This document shows, in pieces, positions 38,639-48,867 of a stretch of 64,000 nt of DNA (the first letter of the stretch is position 1; every line of letters starts with the position of its first letter). A program made the translations under genes and the position numbers. The DNA is from Comamonadaceae bacterium (GTDB lineage Bacteria > Pseudomonadota > Gammaproteobacteria > Burkholderiales > Burkholderiaceae_C): NCBI GenBank assembly GCA_947455465.1, contig CANGNS010000009.1, positions 54,283-118,282 of the forward strand, read 5' to 3'. The notes beneath the pieces were generated by a model, which made no database searches, was not told the DNA's origin, and was given only the letters and a program-made list of their open reading frames with translations.

Positions 38639-40132
38639 ATGACCTACCTGCTCGCACTTGACCAAGGCACCTCCAGCTCGCGCAGCATTGTTTTTGATGC
38701 GCAGGGCCGCATGGTGGCGATGGCGCAGCAAGAACTTACCCAGCACTACCCGCAGCCCGGCTGGGTCGAGCACGACCCGCTGGAAATCTGGCGCACCCAA
38801 CTGGCCACGGCGCGCGAGGCATTAGCCAAAGCGGGCGTTGGCGCGTCCCAGGTGCGCGCCATCGGCATTACCAACCAGCGGGAAACCACGGTCGTTTGGA
38901 ACCGCACAACCGGCCAGCCGATTCATAAGGCCATCGTCTGGCAGGACCGCCGTGCCGAACCGGCCTGCCAGGCCCTGCGCGAACGTGGGCTGGCCCAGAC
39001 CATTCAAGAAAAAACCGGTTTGCTCGTGGACGCCTATTTTTCCGGCACCAAGCTGCAATGGATCCTGGACCAGGTGCCCGATGCGCGTGCGATGGCGGCC
39101 CAGGGTGAGCTCGCCTTTGGCACCGTCGACAGCTGGTTGTTGTGGCAACTGACCGGCGGGCGCGTGCACGCCACCGACGTCAGCAACGCTGCGCGCACCA
39201 TGCTCTTTAACGTCCATACCAACCAGTGGGACCCCCAGTTGCTGCAGGCCATGGACATTGCGGACAACTTGCTGCCCCAGGTGCTGCCCTCGGCGGCGCA
39301 CTTTGGCCAGACAGAGCCAGCGCTGCTAGGCGGCAGCATCGCCATCGGCGGCATGGCCGGCGACCAGCAAAGCGCCCTGTTCGGCCAGGCCTGTTTTAGC
39401 GCCGGCATGGCCAAAAACACCTATGGCACGGGCTGCTTCATGCTCATGCACACCGGCGCGCAGTTTCAGACCTCGCACAACGGTCTGCTCAGCACCAGCG
39501 CGGCCCAAACCGACGCGCAGCCCGCCTTCGCGCTCGAAGGCAGCGTGTTTGTCGGCGGGGCGGTGGTGCAATGGCTGCGCGACGGCCTGGGCGCCATTCG
39601 CAGCAGTGCCGAGGTGCAGGCCCTGGCCGAAACCGTGCCCGACAGCGGCGGCGTCATGCTCGTGCCGGCCTTTACCGGCCTGGGCGCGCCCTACTGGAAC
39701 CCGCAGGCCCGCGGCACCATGACCGGCCTGACCCGGGGCAGCACGCTGGCCCATATCGCCCGCGCGGCGCTGGAAAGTATTGCCTTTCAGAGCGCCGCCT
39801 TGCTCCAGGCCATGGCGCGCGATGCCGCCCAAGCCGGTGCCGCTGCGCTGACCGAGCTGCGCGTGGACGGCGGCGCCTGCGTCAACGACTTGCTGATGCA
39901 GCTGCAAGCCGACCTGCTGGGCATCAGCGTGGTGCGCCCCGCTGTGACCGAGACCACCGCCCTGGGTGCGGTCTATTTGGCCGGCTTGTCATCGGGCCTG
40001 TACCCCGATACCGCGGCACTTTCTGATTTGTGGCAAGCCGAGCGGCGCTTTGAGCCACGCATCAGCCCGGCGCAGGCGCAGGCGCAAATGCAGCAGTGGG
40101 AACATGCGGTGCGCCAAGCCTGTGCGACCTAA
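38639..40132 (+). CDS. glpK: Glycerol kinase
   Basis: A 497-residue FGGY-family kinase. [20 protein letters not shown] is the GlpK N-terminus (phosphate-1 motif DQGTSSSR), followed by [40 protein letters not shown], and the C-terminal FGGY signature region [34 protein letters not shown]. It phosphorylates glycerol to glycerol-3-phosphate, the GlpD substrate. An in-frame ATG nine codons upstream (38612) cannot be excluded; neither has a strong ribosome site. No GlpF facilitator or GlpR regulator is in the window. Confidence 0.96.
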   Translation: MTYLLALDQGTSSSRSIVFDAQGRMVAMAQQELTQHYPQPGWVEHDPLEIWRTQLATAREALAKAGVGASQVRAIGITNQRETTVVWNRTTGQPIHKAIVWQDRRAEPACQALRERGLAQTIQEKTGLLVDAYFSGTKLQWILDQVPDARAMAAQGELAFGTVDSWLLWQLTGGRVHATDVSNAARTMLFNVHTNQWDPQLLQAMDIADNLLPQVLPSAAHFGQTEPALLGGSIAIGGMAGDQQSALFGQACFSAGMAKNTYGTGCFMLMHTGAQFQTSHNGLLSTSAAQTDAQPAFALEGSVFVGGAVVQWLRDGLGAIRSSAEVQALAETVPDSGGVMLVPAFTGLGAPYWNPQARGTMTGLTRGSTLAHIARAALESIAFQSAALLQAMARDAAQAGAAALTELRVDGGACVNDLLMQLQADLLGISVVRPAVTETTALGAVYLAGLSSGLYPDTAALSDLWQAERRFEPRISPAQAQAQMQQWEHAVRQACAT

Positions 40133-40171
40133 CGGCCGGGCTCCAACAGAGCGCCAGTTAGACTGCCCGCC

Positions 40172-40990
40172 ATGACATATTCCATCGCATTTATTGGTGG
40201 CGGCCAAATGGCCAACGCCCTGATCGGCGGTCTGATCCAGCGCGGCCGGGCCGCCAGCCAGATCGCCGTGGTCGAGCCCTTTGAGGGCGCGCGTGCCGAC
40301 TTGCTCGCCCGCTACGGCGTGCAGGCCCACAGTGCTGCGGGCGCCTTTTTGCAGGAGGCCGCGCTGGTGGTCTGGGCCATCAAGCCGCAAACTTTTGCGC
40401 AAGCCGCCCAATCGGCGCAGGCTTACACCCGCGGCGCACTGCATTTGAGCGTGGCCGCTGGCATTCGCAGCGACACGCTGGCGCAGTGGCTGCACAGCGA
40501 ACGCATCGTGCGCGCCATGCCCAATACGCCAGCGCTCATTGGCCAAGGCATCAGCGGCCTGTACGCCCGCGCGGGCGTCAATGCGGCGGACAAAGCCCAA
40601 ATCGAACAAGTCATGGGCTGCACGGGCAGTTTTATGTGGCTAGAGGCCGAAGCGCAGATCGACGCCGTCACCGCGCTCTCGGGCTCGGGCCCGGCGTATG
40701 TTTTTTACTTTTTGGAGGCCATGCGCGAAGCGGGCAGCGCCATGGGCCTGACGCCCGCGCAGTCCTACCAGCTGGCCATCGCCACGTTTGGCGGCGCCAG
40801 CGCGCTGGCCGCCGCTTCCAGCGACGCGCCCGAGGTGCTGCGCGAGCGCGTCACTTCCAAAGGCGGCACCACGTTTGCCGCCCTCAGCGCAATGGAAGCA
40901 GCCGGCATCAAGGCGGCCTTTATCGCGGCCATGCAGGCGGCGCGTCAGCGTGCCCAGGAGTTAGGCGATGCCTTTGGCGCACAGCCCTAG
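40172..40990 (+). CDS. proC: Pyrroline-5-carboxylate reductase
   Basis: A 272-residue enzyme with the NAD(P)-binding start SIAFIGGGQMANALIGGLIQRG, then VVWAIKPQTFAQA, MPNTPALIGQGISGLYA and the C-terminal signature ALSGSGPAYVFYFLEAMREAG with LRERVTSKGGTTFAALSAME. It makes the last step of proline synthesis, pyrroline-5-carboxylate to proline. It starts 39 bases after glpK on the same strand and may be co-transcribed, though pathways differ. A TAGACT element lies 8 bases before the ATG. Confidence 0.96.
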   Translation: MTYSIAFIGGGQMANALIGGLIQRGRAASQIAVVEPFEGARADLLARYGVQAHSAAGAFLQEAALVVWAIKPQTFAQAAQSAQAYTRGALHLSVAAGIRSDTLAQWLHSERIVRAMPNTPALIGQGISGLYARAGVNAADKAQIEQVMGCTGSFMWLEAEAQIDAVTALSGSGPAYVFYFLEAMREAGSAMGLTPAQSYQLAIATFGGASALAAASSDAPEVLRERVTSKGGTTFAALSAMEAAGIKAAFIAAMQAARQRAQELGDAFGAQP

Positions 40991-40992
40991 AC

Positions 40993-41022
40993 TGCTTTAG
41001 CGTGCTTTAGCGTGCTTTAGCG
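40993..41022. repeat. Three tandem copies of a 10-base repeat
   Basis: TGCTTTAGCG occurs three times head-to-tail with no mismatch, filling the short space between the proC and lysR stop codons; the third copy contains the lysR stop. Slippage-prone short tandem DNA is the simplest explanation. No dyad symmetry or terminator fold is evident. Confidence 0.9.
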
Positions 41023-41946
41023 GCGCGCTCCCGGCGCCCAAAAACCGGGGCTGCTGTAGTGCATTTTTAGGAAGTCGATCCACAGGCGCAGGCGCAGCGC
41101 CATGTGTTTGCGCTCCGGAAAAACAGCATAAATACCATTGGGCGGGGCAGCAAAGTCCTCAAGCACCGCCACCAGCGTGCCGGCGGCGATATCGGCCTCG
41201 ACCTCCCAACTGCTGCGCCAGGCAATGCCCCAGCCGCCCAAGCACCAATCGTGCAGCACTTGGCCATCGGAGCAGTCGAGCGGGCCGCTGGGCTTGAGGT
41301 ACACCACCTCGGCACCTTCGGCTTTGGGCATACAAAAAGCCCAACCCCGGGTTTGGGAGGCGTCGCTGGACAAGGTCAGGCAGTCCAGTCGCAGCAAATC
41401 GGCGGGCACCTGGGGGCGGCCATGGCGCGCCAGATAGGCCGGTGTGGCCACACACATGCGCCGGTTGTCGGCCAGGCGCACGCTGACCAAGGACGAGTCG
41501 GGCAAATCACCCACCCGCACCGCGCAGTCAAAACCTTCGCTGGCCAGATTGATCACGCGGTCGCTCAGGTTGAGGGAGACCGTCACCTCGGGATGCAAGT
41601 CCCGAAACAGCGGCACCAATGGCGCCACATGGCGACGCCCAAAGCCGGCCGGCGCCGTCAGGCGCAGATGCCCGCTGGCCTGGATACCGCCCGCGCTCAC
41701 ACTGGCCTCGGCATTGGCCAAATCGGCCAAAAGGCGCTGGCAGTCCTCCAAAAATGCGGTGCCCTCTTGCGTGAGTGTCATGCGCCGGGTCGTGCGCACC
41801 AGCAGCTTGACGCCCAGGCGCTGTTCCAGCCCGTCCAGGCGGCGCCCGATGATGGCCGGCGCCACACCCTCGGCCTTGGCCGCCGCCGTCAGGCTGCCAC
41901 GCTGCGCCACCGAGACGAAAGACTCCATTTGCTTGAGCTTGTCCAT
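41017..41946 (-). CDS. LysR family transcriptional regulator
   Basis: A 309-residue regulator with the N-terminal winged helix MDKLKQMESFVSVAQRGSLT and AAAKAEGVAPAIIGRRLDGLEQRLGVKLLVRTTRRMTLTQEG, then a substrate-binding domain starting ASGHLRLTAPAGFGRRHVAPLVPLFRD. It belongs to the group whose effector domains sense small organic acids. It is encoded 4 bases downstream of the CaiB-type CoA transferase on the same strand, with GGAG inside the end of that gene, so the pair is one transcript, unlike the usual divergent LysR layout. The target is not evident. Confidence 0.9.
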   Translation of the reverse strand: MDKLKQMESFVSVAQRGSLTAAAKAEGVAPAIIGRRLDGLEQRLGVKLLVRTTRRMTLTQEGTAFLEDCQRLLADLANAEASVSAGGIQASGHLRLTAPAGFGRRHVAPLVPLFRDLHPEVTVSLNLSDRVINLASEGFDCAVRVGDLPDSSLVSVRLADNRRMCVATPAYLARHGRPQVPADLLRLDCLTLSSDASQTRGWAFCMPKAEGAEVVYLKPSGPLDCSDGQVLHDWCLGGWGIAWRSSWEVEADIAAGTLVAVLEDFAAPPNGIYAVFPERKHMALRLRLWIDFLKMHYSSPGFWAPGARR

Positions 41947-41950
41947 GCGC

Positions 41951-43177
41951 TTACTCCGGCAGCGCCAAGACGCCAGCCTGCACCAGGGCGGCGATGTCAG
42001 ACTCGGTGTAGCCAATCTCTTGCAGCACCTCGCGCCCGTGCTGGCCCAGGCGCGGCGGATCACGGCGCAGACCCAGGCGCTCGCCGTCCAGCGTCAAGGG
42101 CAGCAGCGGCACCTGTGTGGCGCGGCCATCGGGCAGGGTCATGGGCGCCAAGCCACCGGTTTGCCGCAGGTGCGGATCGTCAAACAAATGCTGCGGATCG
42201 GTGATCGGCGCAAAGGGCAGGCCTTCACGCTCAAAGACGGCGGCCAGGGCCTCGCAGCTGTTGTCGGCCAGGCGCTCGCGCAGCGCCGGCAAAAGCCAGG
42301 CGCGGGCCCGCACCCGGTCGTTGTTAGTGGCCAGGCGGTTGTCGGCATACAGGTCGGCAAAACCAAAAGCCTCGCAGAACACCCGCCATTGCGTGTCGCC
42401 CACCACCGCCAAAAATATCTGCGCACCCCCCTTAACCGTGAAGATGTCGTAAATGCCCCAGGGCGAAATGCGCTCAGGCATGGGCGCCGGCGCCTGGCCG
42501 GTGACGGCAAACTGCAGCATGTGCTGGGCCACCAGAAAAACATTGTTTTCAAATAAGGCGGCCTGCACTTCCTGGCCCTTGCCCGTCTGGGCGCGCTGCA
42601 TCAAGGCGGCCATGGCCCCCATGGCGCCAAAAATGCCCCCCATGATGTCGTTGACGCTGGCGCCTGCGCGCAGCGGGTCGCCAGGACGGCCGGTCATAAA
42701 GGCTAGGCCGCCCATCATCTGCACCACCTCGTCCAGCGCGGTGCGGTGCTCGTAGGGGCCGGGCAGAAAACCGGTGTGGCTGACGTAAATAAGCGCCGGG
42801 TGCTGCGCAGCGACTGTGGCGTAGTCCAGCCCCAGCTTGTGCATGGTGGCGGGCTTGAAGTTATGGCTCAGGATGTCGGCCCGGGCCAGCAGGCGCGCCA
42901 CCACTTCGCGACCGGCGTCGCTGTGCAGGTCCAGCGCAATGCTTTTTTTGTTGCGGTTAAACAGGGGGTAAAAGCCCGCGCCCACGCCCAGCAGTTTGCG
43001 CGTGCTGTCGCCTGCCAAGGGTTCGACCTTGATGACATCGGCGCCCATATCGCCCAGCACCATGCCGCAGGTGGGGCCCATCACCATGTGCGTGAACTCT
43101 AGGACGCGGATGCCGCAGAGGGGGAGTGTTTTCGGTACAGTCATTTTTGTCATGAATGGATTGCTTTTTAGCATCAT
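41951..43177 (-). CDS. CaiB/BaiF family CoA transferase (class III)
   Basis: A 408-residue class III CoA transferase: LCGIRVLEFTHMVMGPTCGMVLGDMGADVIKVEPLAGDSTR includes the GPxxG-type start, followed by FNRNKKSIALDLHSDAGREVVARLL and NFKPATMHKLGLDY. The catalytic Asp lies in ALDEVVQMMGGLAFMTGRPGDPLRAG-type context near ASVNDIMGG. It moves CoA between carboxylic acids (formyl, succinyl, benzylsuccinyl or similar). It is divergent from glcB and upstream of the LysR gene. ATGs at 43153 and 43144 are alternative starts; 43177 has an AGG before it. Substrate unknown. Confidence 0.88.
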   Translation of the reverse strand: MMLKSNPFMTKMTVPKTLPLCGIRVLEFTHMVMGPTCGMVLGDMGADVIKVEPLAGDSTRKLLGVGAGFYPLFNRNKKSIALDLHSDAGREVVARLLARADILSHNFKPATMHKLGLDYATVAAQHPALIYVSHTGFLPGPYEHRTALDEVVQMMGGLAFMTGRPGDPLRAGASVNDIMGGIFGAMGAMAALMQRAQTGKGQEVQAALFENNVFLVAQHMLQFAVTGQAPAPMPERISPWGIYDIFTVKGGAQIFLAVVGDTQWRVFCEAFGFADLYADNRLATNNDRVRARAWLLPALRERLADNSCEALAAVFEREGLPFAPITDPQHLFDDPHLRQTGGLAPMTLPDGRATQVPLLPLTLDGERLGLRRDPPRLGQHGREVLQEIGYTESDIAALVQAGVLALPE

Positions 43178-43268
43178 AGTACCTATTGAAGTATCGAATA
43201 CAGTGAAGGCACCGCATCGCGCAGCTGCGCGCGCTTCCTCGTCCCCGCTGTCAACCTAAGGAGCCCCT

Positions 43269-45500
43269 ATGGCCACCGCCCGCACCTCTATCGGCCGACT
43301 GCAAGTCGCCACCGTGTTGCAACAATTCATTGACACCGAGGTCCTGCCTGGCACCGGCGTCAAGCCGGCCACGTTCTGGAAAGGCTTTAACACCCTCGTG
43401 GCGGACCTTGCGCCTAAAAACGCAGCGTTGCTGGCCGAGCGTGACCGCCTGCAAAGCGCGCTGGACGGCTGGCACCAGGCGCACCCCGGCCCCATCGCGG
43501 ACATGAAGGCCTACCAGACCTTCCTCAAAGACATCGGCTACCTGGTGCCCCTGCCGGCCAAGTCGCGCATCACCACCAAGCATGTGGACGCTGAGCTGGC
43601 GCTGCAAGCAGGCCCCCAATTGGTGGTGCCAGTGCTCAACGCCCGCTACGCCCTGAACGCCGCCAACGCGCGCTGGGGCAGCCTGTATGACGCGCTCTAC
43701 GGCACCGACGTCATCTCCGAGGACGGCGGGGCTACCAAGCTCAGCCCCAGCGGCAAACCCTACAACCCCAAGCGCGGCAAAAAAGTGATCGCCTACGCGC
43801 GCAAGCTGCTTGACGAAGTCGCCCCCCTGCGCAAAGGTTCGCACAAAGACAGCGTGGCCTATAGCGTGAAAAATGGCAAGCTCGCCGTGGCCCTGAAGGA
43901 CGGCAGCAATACCAGCTTGGCCACCGCTGCGCAATTCAAAGGCTTTCAAGGCACGGCCAAAGCGCCCTCGTCGGTGCTGCTGGAGCACAACGGCCTGCAT
44001 CTGGACATCCAGATCGACCGCAGCACCGCGATTGGCAAGACCGACGCGGCTGGCGTGTATGACGTAGTGGTCGAAGCAGCGCTGTCCACCATCTTGGACC
44101 TGGAAGATTCGGTGGCGGTGGTCGATGCAGCGGACAAAGTGCTGGCCTACCGCAACTGGCTGGGTATTTTGCAGGGCACGCTCACCGAGACCATCCACAA
44201 GGGCGGCCAGAGCTTTGTGCGCGGCCTCAACCCGGACCGTGTCTACACCGGCGCAGACGGCAAACCTTTGGTGCTGCACGGCCGCTCGCTGCTGTTTGTG
44301 CGCAATGTGGGCCACTTGATGTGCAACCCGGCCATTTTGTACACCACCAAAGACGGCAGCACGCATGAAATCCCCGAAGGTATTTTGGACGCCGTGGTGA
44401 CCACCGCCATCGCGCTGCACGACCTGCAGCGCACCAAGGCCGATGCGGCTGCCGGCAAGGTGCGCAACTCGCGCAAAGGCTCGGTGTACATCGTCAAGCC
44501 CAAAATGCACGGCCCAGCCGAAGTGGCGTTTGCCGACGAGTTGTTTGGCCGCGTCGAGGCCTTGCTGGGCTTGCCCGAGAGCACGGTCAAGCTGGGCATC
44601 ATGGACGAGGAGCGGCGCACCAGCGCCAATCTGCAGGCCTGCATCGCCGCCGCGCGCAGCCGCGTAGCCTTTATCAACACCGGCTTTTTGGACCGCACCG
44701 GCGACGAGATGCACACCGCCATGCACGCCGGCCCCATGATCCGCAAAGCCGAAATGAAAGCCACCCCCTGGATCGCGGCCTACGAGCGCAGCAATGTGCT
44801 CACCGGCCTGGCCTGCGGCCTGCGCGGGAAAGCCCAAATCGGCAAAGGCATGTGGGCCATGCCCGACCTGATGAAAGCCATGGTGGAGCAAAAAATCGCC
44901 CACCCCACAGCCGGCGCCAACACCGCCTGGGTACCCAGCCCCACTGCGGCTACCCTGCACGCGCTGCACTACCACCAAGTACTGGTCAGCGACGTGCAAA
45001 AACAGCTAGAGACCGTGGACTTGCGCAAAGAGCGCGCCGGTTTGTTAAACGACTTGTTGACCATCCCCGTGGCCACCCACACCGGCTGGAGTGACAAAGA
45101 AAAACAGCAAGAGCTAGACAACAATGTGCAAGGCATTTTGGGCTATGTGGTGCGCTGGGTAGACCAGGGCGTGGGCTGCTCCAAAGTGCCCGACATCCAC
45201 AACGTGGGCCTGATGGAAGACCGCGCCACGCTGCGCATTTCCAGCCAGCACATTGCCAACTGGCTGTTGCACCGCGTCGTGAGCAAAAAACAGGTGCAGG
45301 CCACTTTCGAGCGCATGGCTGCGGTGGTGGACGGGCAAAACGCGGGGGATCCGCTGTACAAGCCTATGGCCGGCAACTTCAAAAGCTCCAAAGCCTACAA
45401 AGCTGCGACGGATTTGGTATTCAAAGGTTTGGTACAGCCCAGCGGCTACACCGAGCCGCTGCTGCACGCTTGGCGTCTGAAAGTGAAGGCGCAGCGCTAA
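43269..45500 (+). CDS. glcB: Malate synthase G
   Basis: A 743-residue protein of the long, monomeric malate synthase G class (E. coli 723). Conserved segments include [64 protein letters not shown], and [28 protein letters not shown], which carries the catalytic Asp. It condenses glyoxylate with acetyl-CoA to malate, serving the glyoxylate shunt or glycolate use. AAGGAG precedes the ATG. No aceA or glycolate oxidase genes are in the window. Its stop codon overlaps that of the facing livF-like gene. Confidence 0.97.
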   Translation: MATARTSIGRLQVATVLQQFIDTEVLPGTGVKPATFWKGFNTLVADLAPKNAALLAERDRLQSALDGWHQAHPGPIADMKAYQTFLKDIGYLVPLPAKSRITTKHVDAELALQAGPQLVVPVLNARYALNAANARWGSLYDALYGTDVISEDGGATKLSPSGKPYNPKRGKKVIAYARKLLDEVAPLRKGSHKDSVAYSVKNGKLAVALKDGSNTSLATAAQFKGFQGTAKAPSSVLLEHNGLHLDIQIDRSTAIGKTDAAGVYDVVVEAALSTILDLEDSVAVVDAADKVLAYRNWLGILQGTLTETIHKGGQSFVRGLNPDRVYTGADGKPLVLHGRSLLFVRNVGHLMCNPAILYTTKDGSTHEIPEGILDAVVTTAIALHDLQRTKADAAAGKVRNSRKGSVYIVKPKMHGPAEVAFADELFGRVEALLGLPESTVKLGIMDEERRTSANLQACIAAARSRVAFINTGFLDRTGDEMHTAMHAGPMIRKAEMKATPWIAAYERSNVLTGLACGLRGKAQIGKGMWAMPDLMKAMVEQKIAHPTAGANTAWVPSPTAATLHALHYHQVLVSDVQKQLETVDLRKERAGLLNDLLTIPVATHTGWSDKEKQQELDNNVQGILGYVVRWVDQGVGCSKVPDIHNVGLMEDRATLRISSQHIANWLLHRVVSKKQVQATFERMAAVVDGQNAGDPLYKPMAGNFKSSKAYKAATDLVFKGLVQPSGYTEPLLHAWRLKVKAQR

Positions 45501-46207
45501 ACGCCCAGGTAGCCCGACAGCGCCGGGTCTTGCAACAGGGTGCGGCCCGCGCCCTGCAGCACGACCTGGCCTTTTTGCAGCACGAGTGCGGTGTCCGCGC
45601 GTTCGAGCACTTTGCGGTAGTCCCGGTCCACAATCAGCGTGGCGATGCCGCTGGCGCGTATGCCCTCGATGACACGCCAAATGTCGGCCACGATCAAAGG
45701 CGCCAAGCCCTCAGTGGCCTCGTCCAGGATGATCAGCTCGGGGTGCGTCATCAAGGCGCGGCCGATCGAGAGCATTTGCTGCTCACCGCCGGACAATTCA
45801 GCGCCCAGGTTTGTGAGGCGCTCGGCCAAGCGTGGAAAAGTTTCCATGATGCGGGCAAACGGCCAATCCATGCGCCCGTCCCAGCCCGGCCGCGCGGCCA
45901 TGAGCAGGTTTTCGCGCACCGTCAGGTTGGGGAACACGCCGCGTCCCTCGGGCACATAGGCCACGCCCAGGCGCGCCACCTCGTGCGGTCGGCTGCGCGA
46001 GACGTCCTCGCCAAAGACGCGGATCTCGCCGCTGCGCTGGGTCACATGGCCCAGCAGCGTGCGAATCAGCGTGCTTTTGCCCATGCCGTTGCGCCCGAGC
46101 AAGCCCACCGTCTGGCCGCGTTCAATATGGATATCCACTCCGTGCAGCACATGGCTGGAGCCGTACCAGGCGTGCAGCATGCGGCCTTCCAGGATGGCCT
46201 CGGACAT
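45497..46207 (-). CDS. ABC transporter ATP-binding protein (LivF-like), second Liv system
   Basis: A 236-residue ATPase with Walker [12 protein letters not shown], the LivF-type [21 protein letters not shown], signature SGGEQQML and Walker [12 protein letters not shown]. The H-loop residue normally His appears within [15 protein letters not shown], a slight departure from the usual LIVEQN form. It is the last gene of the second Liv operon. Its ATG overlaps the livG stop by one base (TGATG), indicating coupled translation. Confidence 0.9.
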   Translation of the reverse strand: MSEAILEGRMLHAWYGSSHVLHGVDIHIERGQTVGLLGRNGMGKSTLIRTLLGHVTQRSGEIRVFGEDVSRSRPHEVARLGVAYVPEGRGVFPNLTVRENLLMAARPGWDGRMDWPFARIMETFPRLAERLTNLGAELSGGEQQMLSIGRALMTHPELIILDEATEGLAPLIVADIWRVIEGIRASGIATLIVDRDYRKVLERADTALVLQKGQVVLQGAGRTLLQDPALSGYLGV

Positions 46208-46959
46208 CAGTGCTCCCCCAGGTAGGCCACGCGCACCTGCGCGTTAGTGCGCACCGCCTGCGGGCTGTCGCAGGCAATGACCTGACCGTTAACCAGCACG
46301 GTAATGACGTCGGCGACCCTGAAAACCGCGTCCATATCGTGCTCGATCAGCAGCATGGCGTGCTCGGCTTTGAGCGTCTGCAGCAAGGCGAGCATGCGCT
46401 CGGTCTCTTCGGCACCCATGCCGGCCAGGGGCTCGTCCAGCAAGAGCACATCGGGCGCGGTGGCCAGGCACATGGCGATTTCAAGCTGGCGCTTTTGCCC
46501 GTGCGAGAGCATGCCCGCCTCGCGCTGCGCCAAGGCTTGCAGACCGCTTTTTTCGAGGGCCGCATCAGCCGCCTGCGTGGTCAGCGGGCAGCGCGCTGCG
46601 GCGCGCCACCACGCCCAGGCTTGCTGGTGCATGGCTTGGGCGGCCAGGCGGCAGTTTTCTTGCACGCTAAAGCTCGGGTAAATCGTGTTGCGCTGGTAGC
46701 TGCGCCCCAGGCCAGCGCGCGCCCTGCGCGGCTGGCTCCAGTGGCTTACATCCTGGCCGCGCAAAAACACGCGGCCGCTGCTTGCGGGCAACTCGCCCGA
46801 CAAAATATTGACCAAGGTCGACTTACCCGCCCCATTGGTGCCAATTACCGCATGCACGCTGCCGCGGGCCACATTGATGGACACGTCGTCCAGCGCGCGC
46901 AAGCCGCCCCAGCTGCGTGAAATACTTTTTCCACTGAGCAAAATATCAGCCTGGGCCAT
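46207..46959 (-). CDS. ABC transporter ATP-binding protein (LivG-like), second Liv system
   Basis: A 250-residue ATPase: ILLSGKSISRSWGGLRALDDVSINVARGSVHAVIGTNGAGKSTLVNI with Walker A GTNGAGKSTL, signature LSHGQKRQLEIAMCL and Walker B VLLLDEPLAGMGAEE, then LIEHDMD. The start at 46959 is the shorter of two candidates; the other, at 46989, would deepen the overlap with livM from 14 to 44 bases. It is the LivF partner in the importer. Confidence 0.88.
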   Translation of the reverse strand: MAQADILLSGKSISRSWGGLRALDDVSINVARGSVHAVIGTNGAGKSTLVNILSGELPASSGRVFLRGQDVSHWSQPRRARAGLGRSYQRNTIYPSFSVQENCRLAAQAMHQQAWAWWRAAARCPLTTQAADAALEKSGLQALAQREAGMLSHGQKRQLEIAMCLATAPDVLLLDEPLAGMGAEETERMLALLQTLKAEHAMLLIEHDMDAVFRVADVITVLVNGQVIACDSPQAVRTNAQVRVAYLGEH

Positions 46960-47956
46960 GGCCGCCCCTGCCCGCAAACCTAGGCCCATGGCCGGCGCGC
47001 ACGCCGCGCAAACGCTCGGCAATCTGCCCCGGAATGCCCACCAAGCCGCGCGGCAACACCGCAACGCTGGCGATGATGGCCAGGCCCAGCCCCAAGTGCC
47101 AGTGCTTGGCAAACTCGCCAAACACCGCCTCGGACTTAAAAAACTCTTGCAGCAAAACAAAGGCAAACGCACCAATCAGGGCGCCGCGCAAATGCCCCAG
47201 GCCACCCAAAATGAGCATGATCAAGACCTCGCCCGACATATGCCAGCTCAGCATCTCGGGGTTCACAAACCCGTCTTTGACGGCAAACAAAAATCCGGCC
47301 AATCCCGCCAAGGCGCCCGAAATGACAAAGGCAGCCAATTTATAGGGGTAGGTGGAAAACCCGGTAGCGCGCATGCGCTGCTCATTGACGCGTATGCCCG
47401 CTAAGGCGCGGCCCAACTTGGAGCGCCCCAGCAGCGCCAAAAAGGCAAAGCAAGCGATCAGGCACGCCAGGGTAAAGCGGTACATCGTTGGGGGCTGGTC
47501 CAGGTCTAGCCAGTTGCCTAGGCTGGGTTTGAGCATGAGGTAAATACCGTCGGTACCGCCGCCCAAGGGCGTGTCATGCACCAGGTAGTAGGCCATTTGC
47601 GCAAACGCCAAGGTCACCATAATGAAATACACGCCCTGCGTACGCAAAGACAATGCGCCCACCACCAAAGCATAGGCGCCAGCGAGCAGCATGCACAGCG
47701 GCAGCAAAACCATAACCGATGCCGACGCGTCAGGCGGTGACAACAGCACCGTGGCATAAGCGCCAATCCCGAAAAACGCCGCCTGCCCGAAACACACCAA
47801 GCCGGTCATGCCCACCAGCAGCTCCAGACTGAGCGCAAACACCGCCAAAATCATGGTCTTGGTGACCAGGTCTACGCCAAAGCGGCTGCCGACCTCACCA
47901 AACAGCGCCAGGGCCGCAAAGCAGCCCAACACAAAAATCCATTTTGAAGCGCGCAT
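46946..47956 (-). CDS. ABC transporter permease (LivM-like), second Liv system
   Basis: A 336-residue permease with MRASKWIFVLGCFAALALFG as first membrane segment, the LivM block FALSLELLVGMTGLVCFGQAAFFGIGAYA, and GGLGHLRGALIGAFAFVLLQEFF near the end. The last about 25 residues (GVRAGHGPRFAGRGGHGPG) are Gly/His/Arg-rich and overlap the livG reading frame, so the stop may reflect gene overlap. The start is set at the first hydrophobic segment, five bases after livH. Confidence 0.88.
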   Translation of the reverse strand: MRASKWIFVLGCFAALALFGEVGSRFGVDLVTKTMILAVFALSLELLVGMTGLVCFGQAAFFGIGAYATVLLSPPDASASVMVLLPLCMLLAGAYALVVGALSLRTQGVYFIMVTLAFAQMAYYLVHDTPLGGGTDGIYLMLKPSLGNWLDLDQPPTMYRFTLACLIACFAFLALLGRSKLGRALAGIRVNEQRMRATGFSTYPYKLAAFVISGALAGLAGFLFAVKDGFVNPEMLSWHMSGEVLIMLILGGLGHLRGALIGAFAFVLLQEFFKSEAVFGEFAKHWHLGLGLAIIASVAVLPRGLVGIPGQIAERLRGVRAGHGPRFAGRGGHGPG

Positions 47957-47961
47957 CCGCC

Positions 47962-48843
47962 CTAGCCCGCCTTGAACAGCCCATCGGGCTTGTAGAGCAA
48001 GATGAGCGCCATCAGCACATAGACCAGCACCCCCGAGGCCTGCGGCACCAGCACCTTGCCAAAAGTGTCCACCACGCCAATGAGCAATGAGGCCAACAGC
48101 GCTCCCCGGATGGAGCCAATACCGCCAATGACCACCACCACAAAGCAAATAATCAGCACCAGACTGCCCATGCCCGGGTACACCGAGGACACGGGCGCGG
48201 CCACCATGCCGGCCAGCACGGCAATGGCCATGCCGGCGGCAAAGACCACGCGGTACAAAAATTGGATGTCAATGCCCAGAGATTGCACCATCTCGCGGTT
48301 GGTACTGCCGGCGCGGATCATCATGCCCAGGCGGGTTTTGGAAAACACAAAATACATGGCCAGCGCCAGCGCCAGGCACACACCCGAGATAAACAGGCGG
48401 TACACCGGGTAGCTCATCATGTCCCCCAGCGCAATGCTGCCGGTCAGGAAATCCGGGGGCTGCACGCCATGCACATCGTCACCGACCAACAGGCTGCGCA
48501 ATTCTTCGAAAACCAGAATCAGCCCGTAGGTCATGAGCACCTGCTGTAAGTGCTCGCGGGTGTACAAAAAACTAAAGAAGGCCCACTCCAGCACGTAGCC
48601 CAGCAATACCGCCAGCGCCACGCCCACGGCCAAAGTCGTAAAAAAGCCGCCGCCCAGCACCGTGGCCACCCAGGGGGCCAAGGCGTAGGCCATGTAAGCG
48701 CCGATCATGTAAAAGCTGCCATGGGCCAGGTTGATGACGCCCATGATGCCGAAAATCAGCGTCAACCCGGAGGCCACCAAAAACAGCAGCAAGCCGTACT
48801 GCAGAGCGTTCAGGCACTGAATGAGAAAAGTGGTCAATGTCAT
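47962..48843 (-). CDS. ABC transporter permease (LivH-like), second Liv system
   Basis: A 293-residue permease: MTLTTFLIQCLNALQYGLLLFLVASGLTLIFGIMGVINLAHGSFYMIGAY is the standard LivH N-terminus, and VIGGIGSIRGALLASLLIGVVDTF is the C-terminal permease motif. It begins 24 bases after the binding-protein gene. With LivM it forms the channel for the substrate delivered by the binding protein. Confidence 0.9.
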   Translation of the reverse strand: MTLTTFLIQCLNALQYGLLLFLVASGLTLIFGIMGVINLAHGSFYMIGAYMAYALAPWVATVLGGGFFTTLAVGVALAVLLGYVLEWAFFSFLYTREHLQQVLMTYGLILVFEELRSLLVGDDVHGVQPPDFLTGSIALGDMMSYPVYRLFISGVCLALALAMYFVFSKTRLGMMIRAGSTNREMVQSLGIDIQFLYRVVFAAGMAIAVLAGMVAAPVSSVYPGMGSLVLIICFVVVVIGGIGSIRGALLASLLIGVVDTFGKVLVPQASGVLVYVLMALILLYKPDGLFKAG

Positions 48844-48867
48844 GCACGAACGCCCTGCGGGCAGCAA

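Noticed and set aside
43218..43231. A 14-base palindrome CGCGCAGCTGCGCG upstream of glcB
   Set aside because: It is almost entirely GC and of a kind common by chance in such DNA; nothing else points to an operator.
43251..44999. A 582-codon minus-strand frame opposite glcB
   Set aside because: It is a mirror frame of malate synthase G with no recognisable domain.
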